DNA from: Bacteroidales bacterium SW299
GTDB lineage: Bacteria > Bacteroidota > Bacteroidia > Bacteroidales > Bacteroidaceae
Direction of reading: 5' to 3'
NCBI GenBank assembly: GCA_019550975.1
Contig: SDWH01000029.1
Location: forward strand, 1-36,325
DNA: 36,325 bases
Shown in pieces: positions 8,354 to 19,511 of this stretch. The notes beneath the pieces were generated by a model that ran no database searches, was not told the origin of the DNA, and saw nothing but the letters and a program-made list of their open reading frames with translations. The position numbers and the translations under genes are program-made. Positions within the stretch are counted from its first letter, which is position 1. The number at the start of each line of letters is the position of its first letter.

Positions 8354-9589
8354 ATGAAAAAGACTCTTTTTGTGGCAGCCGCTTGCGCTGTCGGTCTGTG
8401 CGGATGCAGCGACTCTCAGTCTGTTACGGTAAGCATTACAAATCCGCTCGGCATGAACCGTTCGGGAGAAATGGTGGAAGTGCCTGTTGAACAGGTATTC
8501 AAAAAACTGAATCTGCCTGACACGGCACAGGTGGTTGTTTATGACAGCAAGGCACAGGAAGTTCCTTATCAGCTTACTTACGATGACAAGATTATTTTCC
8601 CTGTAGCTGTGGATGCCAATGCAACCGTCGACTATACAATCCAGAAAGGCACTCCTTCTATTGTAAATACGCTTGTATACGGACGTCAGTATCCGGAACG
8701 TCTGGATGATATCGCCTGGGAAAACGACCGTGCCGCTTACCGCGCCTACGGACCGGCTTTGCAGCGGACAGGAGAAAAGGCGTACGGATACGATGTCTTC
8801 ACCAAGAGCGTAGAAGAGCTTGTGGTTGAAGACCGATACAAGATGGAACTTGACTCTGCTTCGCGCGCAAAGATTGCAGAACTGAGAAAGGCGGGCAAGA
8901 AGGAGGAAGCTCAGAATTTGCAGAACAGCATTTCGTATCACATTGACCACGGCAACGGCATGGACTGCTATGCAGTAGGTCCGACATTGGGCGGAGGCAC
9001 TTCGGCTTTGCTGGCTGACTCAGCCATCGTTTATCCGTATTGCTACAAGGATTATGAAATCCTTGACAACGGGCCTCTGCGCTTTACGGTGAAGCTGACG
9101 TTCAATCCGCTGACCGTAAAGAATGACACGAATGTTGTTGAAACCCGTATCATTCAGCTTGACAAAGGTTCGCAGCTGAACAAAACAACTGTTTCTTACG
9201 CCAACTTGAGTCAGCCTGCTCCGGTTGCAGGCGGTCTGGTAATTCATGCAGCCAGTCCGGAAGCATATACTTATAGCGCAGAAGACGGCTACATTGCCTA
9301 TGCTGATCCGACAACAAACACCAAGGCCGACAACGGCACAGTATATGTAGGTGCTGTATTTCCGGCTCCGCTTGCAGAAGCCAAGGTGCAGCTGTTTGAA
9401 AAGCCGGTGGGAGATGCGCTCGGCCATGTGCTTGGCATCACCAACTATGAGCCAAACAGCGACTTTGTATATTACTGGGGATCTGGATGGAGCAAGTATG
9501 GGTTTGAAAAGGCTGAAGACTGGAATAATTACCTGAAAACTTATGCGGCTGAAGTGCGCAGTCCGCTGGTTGTTACAGTGAAGGAATAA
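8354..9589 (+). CDS. DUF4861-family lipoprotein
   Basis: 411 aa from the ATG at 8354. An in-frame start 15 codons upstream would put a non-hydrophobic stretch before the signal peptide and overlap the hairpin. The N-terminus MKKTLFVAAACAVGLCGC has a lipobox LCGC with lipidated C18, so the protein is anchored in the outer or inner membrane facing the periplasm. The body matches what I know of DUF4861 proteins: the opening VTVSITNPLGMNRSGEMVEV, a VPYQLTYDDKIIF block and a beta-rich middle with DRIAWENDRAAYRAYGPAL-like sequence. The biochemical function is unproven. DUF4861 proteins recur beside uronate-metabolism and polysaccharide lyase genes in Bacteroidetes, in line with the SDR next door. 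The family call rests on memory of motifs. Confidence 0.75.
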   Translation: MKKTLFVAAACAVGLCGCSDSQSVTVSITNPLGMNRSGEMVEVPVEQVFKKLNLPDTAQVVVYDSKAQEVPYQLTYDDKIIFPVAVDANATVDYTIQKGTPSIVNTLVYGRQYPERLDDIAWENDRAAYRAYGPALQRTGEKAYGYDVFTKSVEELVVEDRYKMELDSASRAKIAELRKAGKKEEAQNLQNSISYHIDHGNGMDCYAVGPTLGGGTSALLADSAIVYPYCYKDYEILDNGPLRFTVKLTFNPLTVKNDTNVVETRIIQLDKGSQLNKTTVSYANLSQPAPVAGGLVIHAASPEAYTYSAEDGYIAYADPTTNTKADNGTVYVGAVFPAPLAEAKVQLFEKPVGDALGHVLGITNYEPNSDFVYYWGSGWSKYGFEKAEDWNNYLKTYAAEVRSPLVVTVKE

Positions 9590-9651
9590 GGATTGCTGCA
9601 CTCTAGCCGGAAGACAGGATGCTGAATGGGATTTCGGCGTGCAAACTATAA

Positions 9652-9685
9652 ACGGCGACGTTGCTTTTATAAGCAGCATCGCCGT
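9652..9685. terminator. hairpin between convergent DUF4861 and PafA genes
   Basis: ACGGCGA (9652-9658) pairs with TCGCCGT (9679-9685), and inside it GTTGCTT pairs with AAGCAGC with a mismatch, around a ttat loop. It lies in the 129-bp gap between two convergent genes and probably terminates both. The flanking T-tract is weak on either side. Confidence 0.6.
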
Positions 9686-9718
9686 GTTTGTGTAAGAGCC
9701 TGTGGAAGCTTCTTTTCG

Positions 9719-11359
9719 TTATTCGATTACATCGGTTATTGCATTTCCGATGCATCCGTTCGGCATCTGTATACGGAGAAGCGCACATATCGTTGGAGCG
9801 ATGTCTGTCATGTGTACGGGACGCATGGTGTTTCCCGGTTGGATATTCCATCCCATAAAGATCAAGGGAATATGCGCGTCATAAGGATTCCATACGCCAT
9901 GCTGTGTGCCTCCGGTTTCAGAAGGGGAGCCGATTTCATAATATCCCGGCTGCATGATCAGCTGGATATCGCCGCTGCGGAGCCGGTTGTAGCCGTTTAT
10001 GGCACGTTCGCGCACGATAGCCGGAAGTGTGGCTTCACTCAAGTTTTCCATATCTGCTACATAGGCAAATTCTTTGAAGTTCTTCAAAAAGGAAATGCTG
10101 GCGTCTTTGATTTTCTGCAAGTCCAGGCCGGCAGACGCAATCTTTTCTTTATCGAAAAATACCTGGTAGTTCAGGATATTTCTTACTGGTTGGAAATCTG
10201 TTTTAAAAGACTTTTGCAGATGGTCGTTGAGGACTTTCTTCGTTTCCGGGCATACCCACCCGTCTGCCGGAATCTGATGTGCTTTCATGAATGTGAAGTT
10301 GTGTGCGGCGGCATGGTCTGCCGTAAGGAACAGCAGGTAATTTCCTTTTCCTACCGTTTCGTCCAGGGTCCTGAAAAAGTCGGCCAAATCTTTATCAAGC
10401 CTCAGATAGGTGTCTTCGGTTTCAACGGCATACGTTCCGAACTGATGGCCCACATAGTCCGTTGAAGAGAAACTGACGGTGAGCATGTCTGTCGCATTGC
10501 CTTGTCCCAGCTTTTCTTCTTTCAGCGCAGCTTGGGCCATTTCCATGGTAAGCGTATTGCCGTAAGGAGTGACGCGGATAACTCCATATCCGGACTTTTT
10601 GAACATTGGGGCCGTTTTCATGGGAAGAGTCGGTTTGCCGCTTTTTTCGGAAGGTGTTTCAAACGGAGTGTCGTCTGCCGTACTCTCAGCATAAGTTTCA
10701 ATGGGATATAGCGTGTTCCAGTTTTGTTCCAGCATTTTCTTTGCAAGATCCTGTCTGTTGAATTCATTTACCCATTCAGGCAAGGTTTTCATGTAATAAG
10801 AGCTGCTGATGAATTTTCCGGTTGCATCGTCAAACCAGTAGGCTGCATCGGGTGTATGTCCGGCCGGAAGAATAGAGGCCCGGTCTTTCAATGCTACTCC
10901 GATAACTTTCGACCTGAAGTTCGTTGCGAGTTTCAGCTCATCTCCTATAGTGGTAACAAGCAGGTTGCGAGGGGACATTTTTCCCGCAGGACTGTCACTT
11001 CCTACACCGGTTACTTCTGCATCATCGGTACAGTAAACCTCTTTGCCGTCTTTGTAAAAATTGTTGCCTGCTATCCCGTGAATCGAAGGTACGGATCCTG
11101 TATATACGGAAGAGTGTCCGATTGCTGTTACGGTGGGGATATAGTCCAGCATCGTATTGTCGCAACTGAATCCTTCATTCATCAGCCGTTTGAATCCTCC
11201 TTCAGTGAAACGCGGATAGAAACGGTAGAGATAGTCCCACCGCATTTGGTCGACTACGATTCCCACCACCAGTTTGGGGCGGCTTACTTCATTTGTTTGG
11301 GCTTTCAGTCCTGTTCCTGCACATAAGAAAGCCAGAAAAGCGATAATCAGTTTTTTCAT
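9719..11359 (-). CDS. pafA: PafA-type alkaline phosphatase
   Basis: Periplasmic phosphomonoesterase of the alkaline phosphatase superfamily, close in design to Flavobacterium/Elizabethkingia PafA. The start is the ATG at 11359 (MKKLIIAFLAFLCAGTGLKAQ is a signal peptide); an upstream in-frame ATG adds ten residues of non-signal sequence. The family's functional residues are visible. The metal-binding Asp is D37 (VVDQMRW), the nucleophilic Thr is T78 (PTVTAIGH), and the Asn of GNN is at 99. The Lys and Arg of LKDRAS (158 and 160) match PafA K162/R164. Further metal ligands lie in STDYVGH, TADHAAAH and the late GGTQHG. At 546 aa the length is right. PafA is known to act without phosphate repression. 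No promoter with a good TAnnTTTG box was found upstream. Confidence 0.9.
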   Translation of the reverse strand: MKKLIIAFLAFLCAGTGLKAQTNEVSRPKLVVGIVVDQMRWDYLYRFYPRFTEGGFKRLMNEGFSCDNTMLDYIPTVTAIGHSSVYTGSVPSIHGIAGNNFYKDGKEVYCTDDAEVTGVGSDSPAGKMSPRNLLVTTIGDELKLATNFRSKVIGVALKDRASILPAGHTPDAAYWFDDATGKFISSSYYMKTLPEWVNEFNRQDLAKKMLEQNWNTLYPIETYAESTADDTPFETPSEKSGKPTLPMKTAPMFKKSGYGVIRVTPYGNTLTMEMAQAALKEEKLGQGNATDMLTVSFSSTDYVGHQFGTYAVETEDTYLRLDKDLADFFRTLDETVGKGNYLLFLTADHAAAHNFTFMKAHQIPADGWVCPETKKVLNDHLQKSFKTDFQPVRNILNYQVFFDKEKIASAGLDLQKIKDASISFLKNFKEFAYVADMENLSEATLPAIVRERAINGYNRLRSGDIQLIMQPGYYEIGSPSETGGTQHGVWNPYDAHIPLIFMGWNIQPGNTMRPVHMTDIAPTICALLRIQMPNGCIGNAITDVIE

Positions 11360-11591
11360 CTTTATTGCATGTAATGTTTTTGTCTGCAAAAAAAAGGCTT
11401 TTCTGTTACATGCTTGTTACAATGGCATGTCGGGACTTTTTCTTAGGAAGAAGCCCCGCAACATTGGACACAACGCAAGGATTCGGCCTGGCTCTATTTC
11501 TTTATTGGGTGCTGTTTTGGATTTGTTCAGCGGAATTCAAGTGCTTTTTTGTTGATTTTTATGTCATATAACATATTTTTTGAATGGAATG

Positions 11592-11622
11592 TTTGCAGAT
11601 AACCCAAAAGTCTGTATCTTTG
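11592..11622 (+). promoter_or_regulatory. consensus Bacteroidetes promoter (small RNA)
   Basis: TTTG at 11592-11595 (-33), a 19-bp spacer and TATCTTTG at 11615-11622 (-7) give a full match to the primary sigma-factor promoter of Bacteroides. The predicted start is near 11628. The only thing immediately downstream is a short non-coding stretch and a terminator. Confidence 0.8.
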
Positions 11623-11627
11623 CAATG

Positions 11628-11691
11628 TGTTTTTCATAGTATTAGATTTTAAGGTTAACAAAGGTTGGAGTACAGCGGTACTCCTTTTTTT
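11628..11691 (+). ncRNA. candidate ~64-nt small RNA
   Basis: A consensus promoter (11592-11622) is followed only about 64 nt later by an intrinsic terminator. The transcript would have no start-to-stop ORF of use. Its 3' end is GGAGTAC-agcg-GTACTCC followed by seven T. The unstructured 5' part contains gttaacaaaggtt, suited to base pairing with targets. I recall similar 5' stretches recurring between genes in Bacteroides genomes, where a family of paralogous short small RNAs has been described, but I cannot confirm membership from this window. The 5' end is estimated from the -7 box. Confidence 0.6.
11667..11691 (+). terminator. intrinsic terminator of the small RNA
   Basis: A 7-bp perfect stem GGAGTAC (11667-11673) / GTACTCC (11678-11684) with a four-base loop is followed by seven T. 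The opposite strand has no T-tract after the stem, so it works only for plus-strand transcripts. Confidence 0.85.
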
Positions 11692-11732
11692 ATGTCTTGC
11701 TGTTTGCTTCTGCTGAAGAACACTTTATGGAA

Positions 11733-12062
11733 TCAATCCATGAGCATGAGGAAAATGGCATATAGGCGCAGATTTTTGCGCAAGAATTTCAAGGCTTCTC
11801 CCATATGGCGTTCTACTGTCTTTATTGAGATCTGCAGCTTTTGGGCTATTTCTTGATAGGTGAGCTGGTGTTCGCGGCTCAGGCGGAACACTTCCTGCTG
11901 ACGAGGGGGGAGCTGTTCTATGATTGAAAGTTTTGATCCTGACCGTTGTCCGGTGGCGCAAGGTACACTGTTTGATCCGGTTTTGCTTTCAGGCAGTCGG
12001 CTTTTCGGATATGCAAACTCGCCACGGTGGGTATTATACAGTTTCTCGGAGTTTTGTTTCAT
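11733..12062 (-). pseudogene. truncated ECF sigma-70 factor, region 4 only
   Basis: 109 aa. Residues from about 46 onward are a typical ECF sigma region 4: IIEQLPPRQQEVFRLSREH, then the helix-turn-helix LTYQEIAQKLQISIKTVERHMGEALKFLRKNL that reads the -35 element. The style (PPRQQEVFRLSREHQLTYQEIA) is that of the expanded Bacteroidetes ECF family that usually pairs with FecR-type anti-sigma factors and SusC/SusD. The ~100-residue region 2 and linker are missing. The first ~45 residues (MKQNSEKLYNTHRGEF and on) are unrelated to sigma factors, and nothing resembling region 2 is found upstream on this strand. It is most likely a relic; a stand-alone DNA-binding peptide is possible. No anti-sigma or SusCD partner is adjacent. 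Confidence 0.75.
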
Positions 12063-12092
12063 TGAGAAGGCTGTAATTGCCGTGGCGAGTTT
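12015..12092. repeat. 13-bp perfect inverted repeat bounding a 78-bp segment
   Basis: AAACTCGCCACGG (12015-12027) is repeated in inverted orientation as CCGTGGCGAGTTT (12080-12092) with a 52-bp spacer. The start codon and first ~16 codons of the sigma remnant fall inside. There is no obvious target-site duplication outside the arms. Confidence 0.75.
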
Positions 12093-12123
12093 CTTAACGC
12101 TGTAAGGTCTGCGAAGTTTACAT

Positions 12124-12182
12124 AAAAGGCCTGTCTTCCTTAGCGAAGACAGCGGGCGGACTTATCGGACGAACAGGCTTTT
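12124..12182. promoter_or_regulatory. nested hairpins upstream of the sigma remnant
   Basis: CTGTCTTC (12131-12138) pairs with GAAGACAG (12145-12152). The arm CCTGT is also able to pair with ACAGG at 12173-12177 as part of an outer AAAAG(G)CCTGT / ACAGGCTTTT repeat. The two structures share bases and so exclude each other. On the minus strand the inner stem is followed by GGCCTTTTAT, a weak terminator-like end. A leader or attenuator for the former sigma gene is possible. Confidence 0.4.
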
Positions 12183-12229
12183 GGAATGCTTGCTCTGGAA
12201 GGTAGAGTGCCAAATTAATGCTTGAAATA

Positions 12230-12260
12230 TTTGAAACGTAAATTTCATGCTTTATCTTTG
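12230..12260 (+). promoter_or_regulatory. consensus promoter of the sulfatase-GH2 operon
   Basis: TTTG at 12230-12233, a 19-bp spacer and TATCTTTG at 12253-12260 give an exact Bacteroidetes -33/-7 promoter. Transcription should begin near 12267, about 30 nt before the sulfatase ATG. Confidence 0.8.
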
Positions 12261-12295
12261 TATTCCTATTATTACTTTAAAATCTTATAAGAAAA

Positions 12296-13732
12296 ATGCA
12301 AAACAGAGTCTTTTATGCAGCAATGATGTTGGGAATGGGATGTGTGACTGGCATACAAGCGCAGCAGCGCCCCAATGTCGTGTTTATTCTTGCGGACGAC
12401 TTGGGTTATGGTGATCTGAGTTGTTACGGGCAAGAGAAATTTGAAACTCCCAACATTGACCGTCTGGCACAGACGGGCATGAGGTTCACCCAATGTTATT
12501 CTGGAACAACGGTGAGTGCTCCTTCTCGTTCATGTTTGCTTACAGGCATGCACAGCGGACATACTTACATACGTGGCAATATCGAATTGGAACCGGAAGG
12601 TCAGTTCCCGCTGCCTTCCGAGGCTTATACAATATTTGATGCGTTCAAGGAAGCCGGCTACAAGACTGCCGCTTTTGGTAAATGGGGGCTGGGATTCATC
12701 GGCAGTACGGGTGATCCAAAGAACCAGGGATGCGATACATTCTATGGTTATAATTGCCAGTTGCTTGCACACAGTTATTATCCCGATCATTTGTGGGACA
12801 ACGATAAACGGGTGGAGCTGAAGGATAATACACTTGACGTGCAGTATGGAAAAGGCACTTACTCGCAAGATCTTATTCATGGCAAGGCTTTGGAATTCTT
12901 GGACAACATGAGTGCGGACGAGCCTTTCTTCATGTGGTATCCCACCATCATTCCGCATGCAGAACTGATTGTGCCTGAGGACAGCATTATTAAAAAGTTT
13001 CGTGGAAAATTCCCTGAACGTCCTTTCAAAGGATCCGAGCCTGGAAGTCCATCTTTCCGCAAGGGAGGGTACTGCTCACAATTCTGGCCACATGCCACGT
13101 TTGCAGCCATGGTAACCCGTCTTGACGTGTATGTAGGGCAGATTGTGGCGAAACTCAAAGAAAAGGGATTGTATGACAACACGCTCATTGTCTTTGCCAG
13201 TGATAATGGCCCTCATCTTGAAGGGGGAGCTGATCCTGATTTCTTCAACAGCAACGGTATTTATCGCGGCTATAAGCGTGATCTCTATGAAGGTGGCATT
13301 CGTGTGCCTCTCATTATGTCATGGCCAGGCAAAATACAGTCTAACACGCAGACTGATTTCATGTGCTCTTTCTGGGACATGATGCCTACTTTCCGTGAAA
13401 TAATCAGTCCGAAGTCCAAATCCGGAAATCAGGAAGACGGTGTAAGTCTGGTGCCTTTGATTACAGGCAAGAAGGGGCAGAAAGAGCATGAGTACCTCTA
13501 TTTTGAATTTCAGGAGATGAATGGCCGTCAGGCTGTACGCAAAGGGGACTGGAAACTGGTGCATATGAATATTCGAGGCAAGCATCCTTATTATGAACTT
13601 TATAATCTGGCTTCTGATCCGTCTGAACGTCACAATGTCATTGAGGAGTATCCTGAAGTGACACAAGAACTGAAGAGGATTATGCAGGATGCTCATGTGG
13701 AAAGTCCTGATTTTCCTTTGCTTGAACCATAA
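12296..13732 (+). CDS. S1-family sulfatase (S-type), secreted
   Basis: 478 aa. The N-terminal signal peptide probably ends at IQAQ (about residue 23). The metal-binding motif LADDLGYGDL follows directly. The maturation signature is S74-A-P-S-R with LLTG after it. The serine at position 74 makes it an S-type sulfatase, converted to formylglycine by an anaerobic sulfatase-maturating radical SAM enzyme, which is not in this window. The downstream motif GKWGLGF and the late metal site ASDNGPH complete the active site; the C-terminal subdomain has KLVHMN and ELYNLASDPSE. It is periplasmic. The next gene is a beta-galactosidase, suggesting desulfation of a galactose-containing glycan such as mucin or keratan-type chains or an algal galactan. 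The exact S1 subfamily cannot be set from sequence reading alone. Confidence 0.9.
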   Translation: MQNRVFYAAMMLGMGCVTGIQAQQRPNVVFILADDLGYGDLSCYGQEKFETPNIDRLAQTGMRFTQCYSGTTVSAPSRSCLLTGMHSGHTYIRGNIELEPEGQFPLPSEAYTIFDAFKEAGYKTAAFGKWGLGFIGSTGDPKNQGCDTFYGYNCQLLAHSYYPDHLWDNDKRVELKDNTLDVQYGKGTYSQDLIHGKALEFLDNMSADEPFFMWYPTIIPHAELIVPEDSIIKKFRGKFPERPFKGSEPGSPSFRKGGYCSQFWPHATFAAMVTRLDVYVGQIVAKLKEKGLYDNTLIVFASDNGPHLEGGADPDFFNSNGIYRGYKRDLYEGGIRVPLIMSWPGKIQSNTQTDFMCSFWDMMPTFREIISPKSKSGNQEDGVSLVPLITGKKGQKEHEYLYFEFQEMNGRQAVRKGDWKLVHMNIRGKHPYYELYNLASDPSERHNVIEEYPEVTQELKRIMQDAHVESPDFPLLEP

Positions 13733-13760
13733 AATTGGAAGCCTGACAACCATTAACTGA

Positions 13761-17150
<3,390 letters not shown>

Positions 17151-17171
17151 GATCTTTTCTGTATTAATGTA

Positions 17172-17223
17172 AAAGCAATGGCATGCATGAATGAACAGAT
17201 CTCATTCGGCATGCCATTGCTTT
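17172..17223. terminator. bidirectional terminator between GH2 and RNase R
   Basis: A perfect 15-bp repeat AAAGCAATGGCATGC (17172-17186) / GCATGCCATTGCTTT (17209-17223), with an inner GAATG/CATTC extension, separates two convergent genes. Confidence 0.85.
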
Positions 17224-17236
17224 GTATCTCCGGATA

Positions 17237-19384
17237 TTATTCCGCCAGTGTGAAGTCAAGCTGTTTTTTTGCAAGGTTGGCTTTTGCCACTTTGATTCTT
17301 ATCGGGTCTCCCAGACTGTATTTCTGATGATGACGACGACCTATCAGACAATAGTTCTTTTCGTCAAACTCATAATAGTCATTGTCGAGGTCGCGGATAG
17401 GAATCATGCCTTCGCACTTGTTTTCATTGATTTCTACATAAAGCCCCCATTCGGTCACACCGGAGATGACGCCGTCATATACGTTCCCGATTCGTTCGCC
17501 CATGAATTCCACCTGTTTGTATTTGATGGAAGCCCGTTCGGCGCTGGCCGCTGTCTGTTCCATGGCAGAACTGTGTTCGCAGAGGCTTTCGTATTTCTCA
17601 GCCTGTGCACTTCGCCCGCCCGCCAAGTAACGGGTGAGCAGGCGGTGTACCATCAGGTCCGGATACCGGCGGATGGGCGATGTGAAATGCGTATAGAAGT
17701 CGAATCCCAGTCCGTAGTGTCCGATGTTATAGATTGAATAACGGGCTTTTTGCATGGTACGGATAGAAACTGTTTCGATCAGATTCTCTTCTTTTTTTCC
17801 TCTCACTTCGTTTAGCATCCTGTTGAGTGATTTCGATATGTCTGATTTGCTTCCGCTGGTGCGGATTTTATATCCGAAGCGAGCGATGAACTGGTTCAGA
17901 TCATCAAGCTTGTCCGGATCAGGAAGGTCATGTATACGGTAAGGGAACACTTTCGGTTTTCTGTTCTTTGGAACCTTTCCGATGTGTTCGGCCACGGTAC
18001 GGTTGGCAAGCAGCATAAATTCCTCAATCAGCTTGTTCGCTTCCTTTGATTCCTTGAAATAAACGCTGACCGGTTTGCCCGTTTCGTCGATTTCAAATCT
18101 CACTTCGGTGCGGTCAAAATCAATGGATCCGGCTGCCATGCGTTTTTGGCGCAGAATTTGGGCCAGCTTGTTCAGTTCAAGAATCTCGTCTTTATAGTCG
18201 CCTTGTCCTGTTTCTATGATTTGCTGTGCTTCCTCATAGGCGTAACGGCGGTTGGATTTGATGACTGTGTGCCGTATCCGGTAACTCTTTATTTCTGCAT
18301 TTTCGTTCATGTTGAAGATTACTGAATAAGCCAGTTTCTCTTCATCGGGACGGAGCGAGCAGATGAAGTTGCACAGACGCTCGGGCAGCATGGGCACGGT
18401 GCGGTCTACCAGATAGACTGATGTGGCGCGTTTTACAGCTTCTTTATCGATGCTGCTGCCTTCTTTTACATAGTGTGACACGTCAGCTATATGTACACCC
18501 ACTTCCCATAGTCCCGGCTGGAGTTGCCGGATGGAGAGCGCATCGTCAAAGTCTTTTGCGTCTTTCGGGTCAATCGTAAAAGTTACGACATTGCGGAAGT
18601 CTTCGCGCTCTGCATAATCTTCCGGAGTAATCTCTGCCGGAATTCTTTCTGCCGCGGCCTCTACAGCCTGCGGATACGAATAAGGCAGCCCGTATTCAGC
18701 GAGGATTGCGTGCATTTCTGTTGTGTTTTCCCCCGCCTTTCCCAGAATGTCAATTACCTGTCCGTACGGATTCTTTGCATCGTCGGGCCATTCCGTGATT
18801 TTTACAATTGCTTTGTCGCCGTTCTTTCCCCCTTTCAGCTTTTCTTTCGGTATAAAAATGTCGTTGGCAAGTGTACTCGATTCGGTCAGCAGGAACGCAT
18901 AGCTTTTCGATACTTTCAGCGTACCGACAAAGTTCTCGTTGGCATGTTCCAGTATTTCGATGACCTGTCCTTCGGGAGTCCGTTTTTTTCTCTTTGCGCT
19001 TAACGCCACTTTTACCTTGTCGTTGTTCATCGCATGGGCTGAGTTTCGTTCGGCAATAAATATCGGTTCCCCTCCATCGTCGGGGATGAACGAATTCTTG
19101 CCGTTGCTTTTCCGCTGAAACGTTCCCGTAAGAATCTGTCCCTTGTCGTTGATCTTGAAACGTCCCTTTTCGGGTTCGACAAGGAAATTGTCTTCCAGCA
19201 TCTCCTTGATAATGTCGGTACACAGCATTTTCAGCGGATGTGTAGTAAGCTTTAACCCCTGAAACAGTTGTTTGGCGCCTACCGTCGCTTCCGGTTTGTT
19301 GCGGAAATAGCCGATAATCAGTTCGGCCAGTTCTTTCTTTTTCATATGTTTTCCGCCTTTCTTTTCTTTTTTCTTTTTAGCCAT
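17237..19384 (-). CDS. rnr: ribonuclease R
   Basis: 715-aa processive 3'-5' exoribonuclease of the RNase II/R family. It degrades structured RNA and acts in mRNA and rRNA turnover in the cytoplasm. The order is a lysine-rich N-terminal tail (MAKKKKEKKGGKHMKKKE), a winged-helix-like N-terminal region, two cold-shock domains, the RNB catalytic domain and a C-terminal S1 domain (GNVYDGVISGVTEWGLYVEI). The RNB metal site is intact: TIDPKDAKDFDDA supplies D272, D278, D280 and D281, matching D201, D207, D209 and D210 of E. coli RNase II. FTSPIRRYPDLMVHR marks the RNB C-terminal end. Divergent from the CDF operon, with only 127 bp between the two start codons. Confidence 0.95.
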   Translation of the reverse strand: MAKKKKEKKGGKHMKKKELAELIIGYFRNKPEATVGAKQLFQGLKLTTHPLKMLCTDIIKEMLEDNFLVEPEKGRFKINDKGQILTGTFQRKSNGKNSFIPDDGGEPIFIAERNSAHAMNNDKVKVALSAKRKKRTPEGQVIEILEHANENFVGTLKVSKSYAFLLTESSTLANDIFIPKEKLKGGKNGDKAIVKITEWPDDAKNPYGQVIDILGKAGENTTEMHAILAEYGLPYSYPQAVEAAAERIPAEITPEDYAEREDFRNVVTFTIDPKDAKDFDDALSIRQLQPGLWEVGVHIADVSHYVKEGSSIDKEAVKRATSVYLVDRTVPMLPERLCNFICSLRPDEEKLAYSVIFNMNENAEIKSYRIRHTVIKSNRRYAYEEAQQIIETGQGDYKDEILELNKLAQILRQKRMAAGSIDFDRTEVRFEIDETGKPVSVYFKESKEANKLIEEFMLLANRTVAEHIGKVPKNRKPKVFPYRIHDLPDPDKLDDLNQFIARFGYKIRTSGSKSDISKSLNRMLNEVRGKKEENLIETVSIRTMQKARYSIYNIGHYGLGFDFYTHFTSPIRRYPDLMVHRLLTRYLAGGRSAQAEKYESLCEHSSAMEQTAASAERASIKYKQVEFMGERIGNVYDGVISGVTEWGLYVEINENKCEGMIPIRDLDNDYYEFDEKNYCLIGRRHHQKYSLGDPIRIKVAKANLAKKQLDFTLAE

Positions 19385-19409
19385 GTTGCCTTTAGTTTAA
19401 GTGATATTA

Positions 19410-19417
19410 CAAAGTAA
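19410..19417 (-). promoter_or_regulatory. possible -7 element of rnr
   Basis: On the minus strand this reads TTACTTTG, one base from TAnnTTTG, 25 bp before the RNase R ATG. A matching -33 box was not found. Confidence 0.35.
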
Positions 19418-19481
19418 GTAAAATTAATGGAATTAAAGGCCGATTCCTGTTATATTTTCTGTTAAGATGCTGAAAAACCAT

Positions 19482-19489
19482 TATCTTTG
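19482..19489 (+). promoter_or_regulatory. -7 promoter element of the CDF-SDR-PAP2 operon
   Basis: TATCTTTG matches TAnnTTTG exactly. The start would be near 19495, which places the ATG at 19512 as the first usable start and argues against an in-frame extension to 19467. Confidence 0.65.
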
Positions 19490-19511
19490 CCAGACATTTT
19501 TATGCAATATT

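Larger units (their letters stand above)
11360..11732. other. intergenic region with a small RNA unit
   Basis: 373 bp without a protein gene. The PafA-proximal part (11360-11590) shows no clear element. The rest holds the promoter, transcript and terminator of a candidate small RNA, described separately. Confidence 0.6.

Noticed and set aside
9626..10465. 279-codon plus-strand open frame opposite pafA
   Set aside because: PafA active-site residues are all on the minus strand; the opposite frame has no recognisable domain.
12015..12092. invertible promoter flanked by inverted repeats
   Set aside because: The 52-bp spacer has no TAnnTTTG on either strand, and no site-specific recombinase is nearby.
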